From assembly GCA_023662875.1 (NCBI GenBank), contig JAMPIG010000004.1, positions 1-64,000 on the forward strand: a stretch of DNA of 64,000 bases, written 5' to 3'. Both the position numbers and the translations under genes were made by a program. The notes under the pieces were generated by a model. That model was not told the origin of the DNA. It saw only the letters and a list, made by a program, of their open reading frames with translations, and did no database searches. Source of the DNA: Roseburia sp. Lineage in GTDB: Bacteria; Bacillota; Clostridia; Lachnospirales; Lachnospiraceae. Shown in pieces: positions 44,601 through 52,713 of the stretch; within the stretch, counting starts at the first letter, position 1, and the number at the start of each line of letters is the position of its first letter.

Positions 44601-44787
44601 TGACGCATACGGGCAGTACCGGGAAGTATTCCTTTATCCTTAGCTTCCGTTTATCTTCTTTTACAGCGTCATAAACAATACAGCTGGCGCCGTTACCGCA
44701 TACGCCTGCAATCGTACAGGTTATTTTTTCCTCTCTGCCGCTGTCCGTCAAAATAACGGTTTGACCGGTCTTAAATGGTGTCTGCAT
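41674..44787 (-). CDS. protein kinase-STAND ATPase-TPR fusion protein
   Basis: 1,037 residues in three parts. Residues 20-300 form a eukaryotic-like Ser/Thr kinase: glycine loop GVCGNGAS, lysine K52, catalytic HLDIKPANLF (D164) and metal-binding DFD (184-186). Residues 320-640 form a STAND/NB-ARC-like ATPase: FVGRETELEEI, P-loop GIDGIGKS (349-356) and Walker B TLIILDNLTD. Residues about 660-1,020 are TPR repeats. No membrane segment. The layout suggests a cytoplasmic sensor in which ligand binding to the TPRs drives oligomerisation and kinase action. SD GAGGGGG; own promoter at 44842-44882; HTH-like gene upstream. Role in defence or stress signalling is inferred. Confidence 0.85.
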   Translation of the reverse strand: MQTPFKTGQTVILTDSGREEKITCTIAGVCGNGASCIVYDAVKEDKRKLRIKEYFPVLPVCVRNEKLDVVPEENVEEFNKGLTRFRRSYDLQQELRRDARLTNSIVPAEAYCYGYGTEYIVTTDMTGESFDKRPAESLEELLKIVLSLTKVLGIYHEKGILHLDIKPANLFRIPETDEHIMLFDFDSIVKRTELEEGGDIVSYSPKWAAPEQKHGERKSLCPATDFYAVGAIVFDYLFHRDITSSDREHSCEWNFDEADQRIVENLNPAIFEKLTEFFHKTLAVNIKRRFSSSEELKEFIEELLKLADPRRKYILSYIPNPNSCFVGRETELEEIHERLHSTPALCLYGIDGIGKSELMKQYAVKYKQEYESVIFAPYVDDIRCVFVDDEIFHIYHFHRLDKEEFPAYYKRKMRKFKSLVDAGNKDTLIILDNLTDFEDAGLAELLSVGCKVVITSQADGSVYGLNAMKLDGLSDISDIHKIFCSYYGTSVSEKEWEDIDKIIEWAGRHTLTVELLAKLMKAGRIRPDIMLAKLRSHGFSGIGKERIALNKDNVIRKNSVYELIKSIFDMSNVTDRELYILKNLSILLSSGIHTKRFAKWCGLETCDDVNELVEKGWIKLDAETDRIAVHPVVAAVVRSAAGSDTAWMEPLLGNSLKEYNGDDYDKEYENEVFRNLSDIVKELTDGDYKSIDAANYLKEVSYVLQAAGKSGTYKKALEKALTIYRQESGEESTGVSEIYCELGNLLSMTDPKEAEIYFKKACAICEKVKNDETLVESLIGLGRVNPLKASHYYRQAIDYCRDQETLCDLYTNMGSYYQGIYNFRKARKYYEKALGCLGDCDEDAGFMFSLLRLVRLLRLVIRYYSIPFVKLDKGVFREAEQGLKLLIDYAEQNYRDGKIFLLIGIYFLASRFYLLDKKSRGLAEEYGIKSLNLCLQIEEDERDLGELVGLLCNMGLLYKNRGKLEEAEEMLRQSLEYLEKNDGARITAYRRFASISLRRKNLRLSKQYFLMALGQIKEACMQSFKQGMEDEMRKYSE

Positions 44788-44841
44788 AAACTACCCCCTC
44801 ATTATTACTGGCATTTTTAAAAAACCGCTCTTATACCGACA

Positions 44842-44882
44842 ATAATAACATAGATAGACTCCGCATCTGTAAAAATGCTTTT
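44842..44882 (-). promoter_or_regulatory. extended -10 promoter with shared 15-bp box, kinase gene
   Basis: Minus strand: AAAAGCATTTTTACA (44868-44882), 17 nt, then TGTTATTAT (44842-44850). Identical box and spacing to the DUF1232 operon promoter. It lies in the short gap between the HTH-like gene and the kinase gene. Confidence 0.6.
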
Positions 44883-44886
44883 TCTT

Positions 44887-46074
44887 CTAAGCTTCATCCT
44901 CCGAAGAAAGCATATCGTCTATAATATCCCTTAATTCATCCAACGGCTGGTATAAATCCACATCACAATTCTCGTCATGGCTGCATGCCGCGCAATGCAG
45001 GAAAATCCAGTCATATGGATTTCTGGGATATAACAATGCGTATCCGCACTCATCCAGCATATCATCCGTTTCATACCAAAAGTCTTCAAAATCCTCATCC
45101 TTATTAGCCATAATGTTTTCAACCTTCTTAAAAAAACAGTAAAATTTTAATAAAATTAATGCCTTTCTAATTGCATCATAGGTGGACTTTTTATCTCCAT
45201 TTTGTATATTAGACATGGTCTGCTTATTCGGGAAATTATTTTGAACCGCTTTTACAAAACCAGCCCCCTTATTTAAAGTGATTTTACGCCCAGCCTCATC
45301 TGTTTGCTCTCTAGCTTTATAGATATCGCTTAATACCGCACCAGTGGAAGTCTCTTTTAGCAACTTCTTCGCTTCATTTAACAGCTCTTCATACTTTTTC
45401 ATAGCTGTTCTATTACCAATAAGAATACCTTCATTGCCCTCCGCATAAAAATTACCGCTGTTTATTTCCACAAAAGCTAAAAAGTCATGCTCACTTTTTA
45501 TTCTTAAGATCATATCATTTAGAGTTACCGTACGCGTAATAATCTTATCGCTCTTCAGCTCCTCCTCTTTCTTTGCTTTTAAGATATCTTTCGCACGCCC
45601 GTTCAGTTCTTCCGCTTTTTCATAAGGCAAACGATGATTCATACAGAACAGGTAGACCGCCTCGCTGACATTTCTGCCGTCATACGGACGGTTTAAATAC
45701 ACTTTTGAGAAAAACTCCGCTGTTTCTTCAACAGTAAAGTCAAGAGCGAAGCATAATTTGAACATAATATCACGGCTTGTTTCATTGCCCTGCGGATTTG
45801 ACCTGCCCGACAGCCAATTTCGGATAGTCGCCATGGGCAGCTTTATTCCTCTTTCCTTACCGCACTTATCAATAAACCTGCTCAGCTCATCCTCCGGAAT
45901 GCTTCCGTATTTACGGTTTATAAAATTCTTAAGACCTTCAGGAAATGTTATATAATTTTCCGGCGTCCGTATATACGCATTTCTGTCCTCAACATTTCTG
46001 TCGTCAAAATCAAAAAAGGCATCTATTGACATCGTTGTTAATTCACCCCATTTATTTTCTGTTTCGTATCCCAT
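44887..46074 (-). CDS. HTH-like protein next to kinase, unknown function
   Basis: 395 residues from the ATG at 46074, which has GGGGAGGGA upstream; an earlier ATG lacks an SD. The region at about 50-110 (RFIDKCGKERGIKLPMATIRNWLSGRSNPQG) resembles a helix-turn-helix of the XRE type. The rest is helical, with a Cys/His-containing acidic C-terminus (HCAACSHDENCDVDL). It directly precedes the kinase-STAND-TPR gene on the same strand. It may regulate the two boxed promoters or act as a substrate of the kinase. Neither can be shown from sequence. Confidence 0.6.
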   Translation of the reverse strand: MGYETENKWGELTTMSIDAFFDFDDRNVEDRNAYIRTPENYITFPEGLKNFINRKYGSIPEDELSRFIDKCGKERGIKLPMATIRNWLSGRSNPQGNETSRDIMFKLCFALDFTVEETAEFFSKVYLNRPYDGRNVSEAVYLFCMNHRLPYEKAEELNGRAKDILKAKKEEELKSDKIITRTVTLNDMILRIKSEHDFLAFVEINSGNFYAEGNEGILIGNRTAMKKYEELLNEAKKLLKETSTGAVLSDIYKAREQTDEAGRKITLNKGAGFVKAVQNNFPNKQTMSNIQNGDKKSTYDAIRKALILLKFYCFFKKVENIMANKDEDFEDFWYETDDMLDECGYALLYPRNPYDWIFLHCAACSHDENCDVDLYQPLDELRDIIDDMLSSEDEA

Positions 46075-46103
46075 ATATGCTCCCTCCCCTGATTCTTTCA
46101 ACC

Positions 46104-46133
46104 ATTATACACTTTTTAAAACCACATTTACAA
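46104..46133 (-). promoter_or_regulatory. promoter of HTH-like gene
   Basis: Minus strand TTGTAA (46128-46133) and consensus TATAAT (46104-46109), spacer 18 bp, about 30 bp before the start codon. The gap 46075-46413 holds otherwise only the terminator at 46349-46390. Confidence 0.65.
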
Positions 46134-46348
46134 CCTGTTATTTCGTGTTACACATCCTGTTTTTATGTCCTCATGCGCCATAACCTTTACAGCTACGCGC
46201 ACCGCTCTGATTTGACTGTAACGCCTGACATTCTTCCGCTTCCTTTGGATTATGCTCCTGACCGCAGGCTGCCTGCAAACAAGCGATCTTTGATCAACCT
46301 CCGGTAACGGAAAAGGAGCTGGAAAAGGCTGTTTATAAACAATGTTGA

Positions 46349-46390
46349 CAAAAAAACAATAGAATTCACGCTTCGCGAGAATTCTATTGT
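46349..46390 (-). terminator. terminator of the pilus operon, member of a dispersed hairpin family
   Basis: A perfect 12-bp stem ACAATAGAATTC/GAATTCTATTGT (46356-46367 with 46379-46390), followed on the minus strand by seven T. A related hairpin lies at 63566-63600 and one arm near 28461. Confidence 0.75.
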
Positions 46391-46413
46391 CATGACGCAT
46401 CCACTGTTTTCCT

Positions 46414-46914
46414 TTACTCTTTCCCCCTGTCCCGCAGTCTCCCCGCCAGCAGGTTAAACAGGACGCCGCAGGCCGCGTAACAGATAATATAAAGCTTGCC
46501 GACGCCGCTGGTATAAATGACCAGCAGTTGGCCGATATAGGGGAGATGATATACCACCCGCCCCACCAGACTTGCGTAGGGAACCGTATTGATATCCTCC
46601 TGCTCGTTGGCGTCGCCCTTGGTGACGAACTCCCCCTCCACCAGGCGGTTCTGCACCACGCGATGCGTCACCGCGGAGCTGCCGCTGTAATAAGCGATGA
46701 TCTCTCCCGCCTGAACCTCCGTCGGCTGCGCGGGCTCCACAAAGACCAGACTCCCCGTCGGTATGGCAGGCTCCATGCTTCCGCTGACAATATTGTAAAT
46801 CTGATATCCCATGAGGCGGGGAATCGTAATCGGAAGAAACGCCGCAATTACAGATAACAGAATCAGCGTCCCCAGTATGTTACAGATCGCCGGAACTATT
46901 TTCCCCCGTTTCAT
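46414..46914 (-). CDS. sipW: signal peptidase I, SipW (S26B) type
   Basis: 166 residues with an N-terminal and a C-terminal membrane helix. Catalytic serine S46 in SGSMEPAI. The general base is a histidine, H84 in AVTHRV, in place of the lysine of LepB enzymes, as in SipW and the eukaryotic signal peptidase. The GDANEQED block completes the site. It is last in the fibre locus and overlaps the fused surface gene by ATGA. It should process the two SipW-type precursors at 48862-49809 and 49802-50380. Confidence 0.92.
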   Translation of the reverse strand: MKRGKIVPAICNILGTLILLSVIAAFLPITIPRLMGYQIYNIVSGSMEPAIPTGSLVFVEPAQPTEVQAGEIIAYYSGSSAVTHRVVQNRLVEGEFVTKGDANEQEDINTVPYASLVGRVVYHLPYIGQLLVIYTSGVGKLYIICYAACGVLFNLLAGRLRDRGKE

Positions 46915-48773
46915 AGGCTTTCACCGGATTCTCTTCGAGATCTCTCTTCCTCATCGTCCTCCTTTTTCCTCCGGAACAGGAGCAGCCAGAATCCGCCGAC
47001 CAGCAGGAGTACGCAAACCGAGATTACCGCGATCTTCCAAGGCAGCGGCAGGTTCACCAGAAAAGCATTGCCGTTAAAAATACCGATCGCCCCGTCCTGA
47101 TCGCCGTCAAGATTCGCCAAGGGCGTCTGCGTGTCATCCAGGTCGACGATCTCCTGGGGAGCCTGGGGAGTCAGCTCGTCTTCGATGTTCAGCTCTCCGC
47201 CTCCTTCGCCGCCGCCCTCCGGGGCGGCCGGTTCTCCGCCCGTCTCTTCCCCGGGCGGCACTACCGTCACAGGCCCTTCCGCCGGGCTTTCCTCCCCGCC
47301 GGAGGGCGCGGCCGGGCCCGGGATCGTAATTACAATATCCGCCGGAGGCGTTACCCGGCTATAGATAAAGGTAAATACATTCTCCGCCGCATTGGCTGAA
47401 AGAGTCTTTGTCAGGTTATAGGCCTGCGGCTGGTATCCGTCGAAATAGCGGTAGGTGATCACCGGCTTATCCCCGATCGTTCCGTAATAGCTTTCGCTCT
47501 CCCGCAGGGTATTCCCCGCCGTATCTACGTAAGCGATCGTATATTCCACAGCGTCCTTCATCAGTCCGTAGGCGACTACAAAGTCCTGATCCCGCTCGAT
47601 GGCCTCCGAGCCGACTCGCTCGCTGTTATCCTTCCCGCTCTCCCGAAAGCCGATAATATTATACTTTTCCGCCGTGCGGAAGCGAATCGTCGAAATCTGA
47701 TTCGAATCGTCGGTTTCTCCCTGCCGGACAGTCAGCACAAAGTAATGATATCCGTCCTCGTCCGCTGTCTCATCCTTAGCGAGCGCATAGCTGAGCGTAA
47801 TACGCTCCCGATACCGCAGCCCGCTCAATACGAAATATTTCCCGTCCTCCGCGATACTGCCGCTTCCGCCGGAGCATTCCGTCATAAATCCCTGCTGGCC
47901 CGTATAAATCCGGACGGTATAGGTATCCGCGCCGGAATCCCCCGCCGCCTCCGCGGTCAGCGTCGCGTCTCGAAACAAGAATGCCAGGAGCAGTACAGCG
48001 AGCAGCGTTTTTCCCTTTGCCTTCTTATTCTGTCTCTTGCCGTAGAAGGCCAGCAGCAGGAACAATACTCCGCTGACCGCCATAGCGATCAAAAAGGGCA
48101 AAAGCTCCGTCTCATCCCCGGTGCGAACCAGGCTGGTTCGGATCGGGTTGCTCGGGGTCGGAGTGCCTGGCGGCCCCTCCTGGACCACGGTAGAAGCCTC
48201 CGGCCGAACCTCTACGGCAAACCGCATCCGCAGATCCGCCAGGGTATCCTGGTAAGCGTTATCCTGTGTCTCGCCGTCCAGCGCTACCCGCAGGGTAATC
48301 GTCCCGCCCTGGCCGGGGTTCAGCGTATCCAGATAGATATAATCCTCCCGCAAAGCCTCCGTAGCGTCCTTCAGGCCTTCCGAATCGTCTCCGCCTACTG
48401 TATCGCTGTCAAAGAGCACCACCGACCGGTTCGCGCCCTCGTATGCCAGGTAATAGGCGTAAGCGCCGCCGCCCGTCGCCGCGTTCTTGCTGGTATCCTC
48501 CAGCGATCTTACTACCTCGTTGGTCATATACCAGTCCGTCGCCTTCGCGTTCTGATTTCCCAGCTTCAGGGTAAAGGTAATCGTATCTCCCGGCTGCATC
48601 CCGGAGATTGCCTCGTCGATGCTCTGCTGCCCGAAATTACTGTCCATCCTGCTGTCCGCCGTAAAGTTGACCTCCCAGCCGGACTGGCCGTATAATTGAT
48701 CCGCTTTTGTCTCCAGACCCGTAATAAGAAACAGGCTTAAGGCCAGAAGCAGTCCCATGCACTTTTTGTTCAT
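46911..48773 (-). CDS. fused surface protein (two secreted modules in one chain)
   Basis: 620 residues from the ATG at 48773 (SD GGGAGG). The first module has a signal peptide (MNKKCMGLLLALSLFLITG), an exported domain to about 200, a sorting-like VRTGD (216-220), a membrane helix and a basic tail (GKRQNKKAKGK). Directly after comes a second signal-peptide-like segment (TLLAVLLLAFLF... TAEAA, 256-277). A second exported domain follows with a MucBP-like unit (VEYTIAYVDTAGNTLRESESYYG), a Pro/Gly/Glu-rich stretch, a final membrane helix and a charged tail. It looks like two neighbouring surface genes joined in frame. No LPXTG. Confidence 0.75.
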   Translation of the reverse strand: MNKKCMGLLLALSLFLITGLETKADQLYGQSGWEVNFTADSRMDSNFGQQSIDEAISGMQPGDTITFTLKLGNQNAKATDWYMTNEVVRSLEDTSKNAATGGGAYAYYLAYEGANRSVVLFDSDTVGGDDSEGLKDATEALREDYIYLDTLNPGQGGTITLRVALDGETQDNAYQDTLADLRMRFAVEVRPEASTVVQEGPPGTPTPSNPIRTSLVRTGDETELLPFLIAMAVSGVLFLLLAFYGKRQNKKAKGKTLLAVLLLAFLFRDATLTAEAAGDSGADTYTVRIYTGQQGFMTECSGGSGSIAEDGKYFVLSGLRYRERITLSYALAKDETADEDGYHYFVLTVRQGETDDSNQISTIRFRTAEKYNIIGFRESGKDNSERVGSEAIERDQDFVVAYGLMKDAVEYTIAYVDTAGNTLRESESYYGTIGDKPVITYRYFDGYQPQAYNLTKTLSANAAENVFTFIYSRVTPPADIVITIPGPAAPSGGEESPAEGPVTVVPPGEETGGEPAAPEGGGEGGGELNIEDELTPQAPQEIVDLDDTQTPLANLDGDQDGAIGIFNGNAFLVNLPLPWKIAVISVCVLLLVGGFWLLLFRRKKEDDEEERSRRESGESL

Positions 48774-48861
48774 CTCGATACCTCCCGGCGCGCATATGAA
48801 TCGAATTTTGCCCCTTTGATAATAAACCGACAAAGTTGTCATAAAAGCGAATCGTGCCGCC

Positions 48862-49809
48862 CTACTTCACCGAAATTAACGACCCGTTCTCATCCAGCTC
48901 TACTTCCCGTCCCCAGGCGCTCCAGATCGCGTCCTGAGGGCTGTGGGTCTGCACCGCGTCTACCTGCGCTTTAATGCGAAACTCGATCCCGTCATAAACG
49001 TAGGTCGTCGTGATCGTCGTATAAGCCCCTGTTTTCTCCGTCGTCTGATAAACCGCATCCGCTGCGGAGGAGTCGATCCGCAGATAATCCGTCAGATCCG
49101 CCGTCACCGTCTCCTCGGGAGCAACGCCCTCCCCGGGAGCCTTCAGGATATCCCGGTAATACAGGACGGTGCGCTCCCTTGTCGAAGACCCTTCGTCCAC
49201 AATCCAGGGCTTTCCCTCTCCGCTGCCGCCGCAGTTTATAAGATGCAGGTCGATCAGCGCCGGGGATAATTCCGGCCGCTTTGTACGGATTACGTTCCCC
49301 TCGCTGTCCCGCAGGTAATTTCCCTCCGCGTCGCGCTCCGTTACCACCCAGTATTTATACAGGGTCACCCGGACATACTGGTCGATTACGCCGGTATTCT
49401 CGACATAAAGCCGCTCCGGATAACTCCGGCCGACCTGAAATTCCTCACCCGGCTCCAGCAGGTCTGTCAGCAGAGAATTATCCGCTTCGTCCCTAAGCTC
49501 ATCCTCGTCCCAATACTCCGCCTTATCCGCGTCGTAATTCCGCCAGGATACCCTGCGCGGCTCATGATTTCCGGACTGTTCGCAAAGGCTTACGCCGATA
49601 TTATACATCTGGACGCGGGAATTATAATACTGGGAGGTATAGGTGAGCGCCGCCCTCGCGCCGCCGATACTGCTGCCGAGGAGCAGAATCACCGCCAGCC
49701 CGAACATAACTACCGTCACCTTCGGGGACGCAAGGAGCTTCCTCAGGCCGGAAAATCCGCCTGTCGCCTTATTCTTCCCCGCCGACTTCTTTCTCTTATT
49801 CTCAGCCAT
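48862..49809 (-). CDS. SipW-dependent surface fibre protein, larger
   Basis: 315 residues from the ATG at 49809, 8 nt after GGGAGGT and overlapping the previous gene by 8 nt. A long basic N-terminus is followed by a SipW-type signal (VVMFGLAVILLLGSSIGGARAALTYTS). The mature part is beta-rich, without LPXTG or C-terminal helix, as in TasA/CalY-like fibre subunits. It is encoded beside another SipW-type precursor and the SipW enzyme. Assembly into a TasA-like fibre is inferred. Confidence 0.8.
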   Translation of the reverse strand: MAENKRKKSAGKNKATGGFSGLRKLLASPKVTVVMFGLAVILLLGSSIGGARAALTYTSQYYNSRVQMYNIGVSLCEQSGNHEPRRVSWRNYDADKAEYWDEDELRDEADNSLLTDLLEPGEEFQVGRSYPERLYVENTGVIDQYVRVTLYKYWVVTERDAEGNYLRDSEGNVIRTKRPELSPALIDLHLINCGGSGEGKPWIVDEGSSTRERTVLYYRDILKAPGEGVAPEETVTADLTDYLRIDSSAADAVYQTTEKTGAYTTITTTYVYDGIEFRIKAQVDAVQTHSPQDAIWSAWGREVELDENGSLISVK

Positions 49810-50380
49810 TCGCGTCACCTCCCGCCTCCGGACTGCCGGTATCCGTCGTCACGTCCAGTGTCGCGGTCCAGTCCGCGTAAGGCTCGCCGTTCTCGTCATA
49901 CCGGACGGGCGTGCTCTCGTAAACTACAATTACATTAAAGCTCTCGTCGTCCTCCCCCTGAGAAGGAATATCGATCACCACGTCCAACACCGCGGCGGAA
50001 CCGCCTCCCGGTATGGCCTCTTTATAATAGTACCAGTCCCCTGCCGTCTCCTCCGCGGGAACGACCCTGTTCCAGGCTCCCGCCTCCTGCGTCCAGATAC
50101 CGTCGGCGTCGCTCCGATACGTAAAGCCGTACCGGGTGCAGAAGGCCCTGGCCCGGACATATACCGGTTCGGAGCCCGCGGCGTTTGTAATGACAATGTG
50201 CTTCGTCCTGGAGTCAAAGGTCTCTGTGATCTCCGTTCTGTCCCCCAGATGAATCGGAAGCCCGCCCTCCGCTCCGGTATAGGTCGTAAAGTACGCCAGC
50301 GCGCTCTTTACCCCGACAGTCAGGATAAGGGCCGCCGCCAGGAGGGACAGACCGATATTTACGATATTTCTTTTCTTCAT
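49802..50380 (-). CDS. SipW-dependent surface fibre protein, smaller (TasA-like)
   Basis: 192 residues with a SipW-type signal peptide (MKKRNIVNIGLSLLAAALILTVGVKSALAYFT). The ALAYFT boundary is typical of TasA-like proteins. The mature part is a beta-sandwich type with paired Tyr and Trp residues, and there is no wall-sorting signal. SD GGGGGAAAG precedes the ATG. It overlaps the next SipW-type gene, so the two are probably partner subunits of one fibre. Confidence 0.8.
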   Translation of the reverse strand: MKKRNIVNIGLSLLAAALILTVGVKSALAYFTTYTGAEGGLPIHLGDRTEITETFDSRTKHIVITNAAGSEPVYVRARAFCTRYGFTYRSDADGIWTQEAGAWNRVVPAEETAGDWYYYKEAIPGGGSAAVLDVVIDIPSQGEDDESFNVIVVYESTPVRYDENGEPYADWTATLDVTTDTGSPEAGGDANG

Positions 50381-50392
50381 AGGCTTTCCCCC

Positions 50393-51790
50393 TTACTGCG
50401 GCCCAGCGCCGCCTTCCTCTCCTTCTGATGCGCTTCCTCCGGACTGTTGGCTTTCGCTTTCCGGCGTACCGTTCTCCAGCTGCTGGCTCCCGCTTTCCAG
50501 CGTACCGTTCTCCGGCTGTTGGCTCTCGCTCTCCGGCTGCCTGCTCTCTCCGCCAAGCGTTCCGTCCGCGTGTACAGAAGTCCAGATCCAACGGTTCTCC
50601 TCCGCGCTGTAAACAAATTGATTTGTGATTCCATGGCCGTCTACGTTCCGCCCATGGTAATAATTGGTAAAGGTTACGCCGAAGCTCTGCTCCGCCTCTC
50701 CGATTACTACCGTCTGCTCATAGGCTCTCCGCTGCGCCTCCTCGTCGGTCACGCCCTCCGGATAGGGCTGATAGCCGGAGCCGCTGTAAACCTCCTTCAC
50801 CGTTACCGCCGCTCCTACCGGAAGCCGGATTTCCTCTCCCGGCCGATATACATTCTGTGTGCCCGCTCCCCTAAAGTCGATTGCGACGACGTCGTTATAT
50901 TCCTTTCGCTCTCCCCTGCCGCCGATCTTATCCTCCCATTCCGCATGAACCTCGAAGATAAAGGTTACCGGCTTGGGCGTGCCGCCGACCGCCTCGAAAT
51001 CCGGCAGTATCTTCGTAATCTGCAGGCTTCCGTACCGGAGCTCTACATGCGGCTTCAGCACCGGCTCCATATGATAACGCCAGGGGCCCGGATTCGCCGT
51101 ATTGCTGACCTGATTCCCCTCGGCGTCCGTATAGGGATCCTTCCCCGGAAGCGAAATCAGCTCCGGCTCAAAAGAGAATACACATTCCGGTGAATTTACC
51201 GTAGTGGAAATCCTTTCTATCCCATCGTTCCTGCTGACCGCGACATAATCCGCCACATTCCGATACCCGTCCTCCGGCAGCCCCTCTCCGGCTCCCCGGG
51301 CTATCATCAGGTAAAGCCCCGCGTCCAGCTCCGTAATCCTCTGCCCCACAGGCTCTCCAGCCCTGTCCGGCTCGGTAAGAGCCTTCCCGGAGACCTCCCC
51401 GGTATCGGGATCCACCGTAATTCCCAGGACGACCCGAGCCGCCTTCTGCGCCAGCTCCTGCCAATCCCCGTTCGTCATCCCGTCGGAAAGAGTCAGCTCC
51501 TCCCGATACTGCTCCGCCAGCTCATATTGATATCCGTCGTAAGTAAAACCGTTGGCCCTGTCAGGCACGGCGTCCCCCAATTTATAAAGATCGACTACTA
51601 TGCCCGCCTTTTCCTGCTGCTCCGCCAGATAATCGCTTCCGCCCTCCGTAAAGGCTCCCGGCTTTACCGTCAGCGAGCACGGCGCTTCCAGATCCACCGG
51701 CTCCGCCGCCCCTCCGGGGAAGGACAGCGTCCACGCCATACCGAAAAACACTGTCAACAGCGCCAGTACCCGTATCCATTTTCGTTTCAT
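50393..51790 (-). CDS. secreted Cna-B-like pilin subunit without LPXTG
   Basis: 465 residues. Signal peptide to about GGAAEPVD. A first domain (about 60-200) resembles the pilin N-domain (VVDLYKLGDAVPDRANGFTYDGYQY). A Cna-B/DUF5979-like domain follows (about 255-370, YGSLQITKILPDFEA... TVKEVYSGSGYQP). The C-terminus is a Ser/Glu/Gln-rich tail with imperfect repeats (ESESQQPENGT type) ending in GGAGPQ. A sorting signal is absent, so it may be added by other means or carry its anchor in partner proteins. Encoded between LepB and the SipW-type precursors. Confidence 0.75.
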   Translation of the reverse strand: MKRKWIRVLALLTVFFGMAWTLSFPGGAAEPVDLEAPCSLTVKPGAFTEGGSDYLAEQQEKAGIVVDLYKLGDAVPDRANGFTYDGYQYELAEQYREELTLSDGMTNGDWQELAQKAARVVLGITVDPDTGEVSGKALTEPDRAGEPVGQRITELDAGLYLMIARGAGEGLPEDGYRNVADYVAVSRNDGIERISTTVNSPECVFSFEPELISLPGKDPYTDAEGNQVSNTANPGPWRYHMEPVLKPHVELRYGSLQITKILPDFEAVGGTPKPVTFIFEVHAEWEDKIGGRGERKEYNDVVAIDFRGAGTQNVYRPGEEIRLPVGAAVTVKEVYSGSGYQPYPEGVTDEEAQRRAYEQTVVIGEAEQSFGVTFTNYYHGRNVDGHGITNQFVYSAEENRWIWTSVHADGTLGGESRQPESESQQPENGTLESGSQQLENGTPESESQQSGGSASEGEEGGAGPQ

Positions 51791-51804
51791 AGACGATTCC
51801 CTCC

Positions 51805-52395
51805 TTACCTGATTCCTCCTATGTCCGCCAGCGGCCAGACGCGGAACAATATCCTGCCTACCAGAAATTCCTTGCTGACGCTTCCTATCGTGCTGCTCCT
51901 GCTGTCTATCGAAGTGTCCCGATGGTCGCCCATCACGAAGATCCGCTCCTCCGGCACCTGATAGGGCAGCGTTATATCACAAATCCCCAAAGATTTCTCC
52001 GTGACATACGGCTCCTCCAGAAGCTCGTTATTTACGTATACATTCCCGTCCTTATCGATATCCACCCAATCTCCCGCAACCGCGATCACGCGCTTTACCA
52101 GAATATTGTTATTATAGTAAAAGGCTACGACATCGCCGGTCTCATAATCCGACCCGCTCAGCGCTACCACAATATCCCCGTCCCAAAGGGTCTCCGACAT
52201 AGAAATCCCCGTAATCTGCAGAACCGGCAGAAACATCACCGCTATCAGTACCGCTGCCGCCGCTACGATGAGCAGCGTATAGGTTGTGCTGCGCATTACC
52301 CTTCCGAAGCTATGCTTATGGTTCTCCTTCTGCAGCTCCGCCTCGATCTGCTCCAAGGTAGGAATTTCCAGTACTTTTTCCTTCTTTTTTCCCAT
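51805..52395 (-). CDS. signal peptidase I, LepB (S26A) type
   Basis: 196 residues: a charged N-terminus of about 35 residues, one membrane helix, then the catalytic domain. Serine S65 in GISMSETL, lysine K101 in LVKRVIAVAGD and the GDHRDTSIDSR block are all present. Dedicated signal peptidases of this kind are often found in sortase pilus loci. The locus thus holds two signal peptidases of different classes, this one with a Ser/Lys pair and SipW with Ser/His. Confidence 0.93.
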   Translation of the reverse strand: MGKKKEKVLEIPTLEQIEAELQKENHKHSFGRVMRSTTYTLLIVAAAAVLIAVMFLPVLQITGISMSETLWDGDIVVALSGSDYETGDVVAFYYNNNILVKRVIAVAGDWVDIDKDGNVYVNNELLEEPYVTEKSLGICDITLPYQVPEERIFVMGDHRDTSIDSRSSTIGSVSKEFLVGRILFRVWPLADIGGIR

Positions 52396-52713
52396 ACTGC
52401 ATTCGTCCGTTCTATCTTAATATTCCGCCTGTTTCCCCTCTTCTCCCGAGAGACGCTTTCGGTCCCTTTGTCGCCCCCGCTGCCCCGGCCTCAGCTTACG
52501 ACGGCGCTTCCCGGGTTCCTCCGTCGTCCCCGCTGCCCCGGCCTCGGCTTACGACGGCGCTTCCCAGGTTCCTCCGTCGCCCCTGCTGCCTCGGCCTCAG
52601 CTTACGACGGCGCTTCCCGGGTTCCTCCGTCGCCCCCGCTGCCCCGGCCTCAGCTTACGACGGCGCTTCCCGGATTCCTCCGTCGCCCTCACCGCCTCGA
52701 TCGCGGATTTCTC
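52396..52713. repeat. 53-bp tandem repeat (four copies) between LepB and coiled-coil genes
   Basis: The 318-bp gap contains four head-to-tail units of 53 bp, with the marker ACGGCGCTTCCC at 52501, 52554, 52607 and 52660. Each unit also carries GCTTACGACGG and TTCCTCCGTCG. The units differ at only a few bases. As 53 is not a multiple of three the array does not code for a repeat peptide in one frame. Confidence 0.8.

Noticed and set aside
52478..52690. CRISPR or plasmid iteron array
   Set aside because: The 53-bp units are head-to-tail without spacers, and no replication or cas gene is near.
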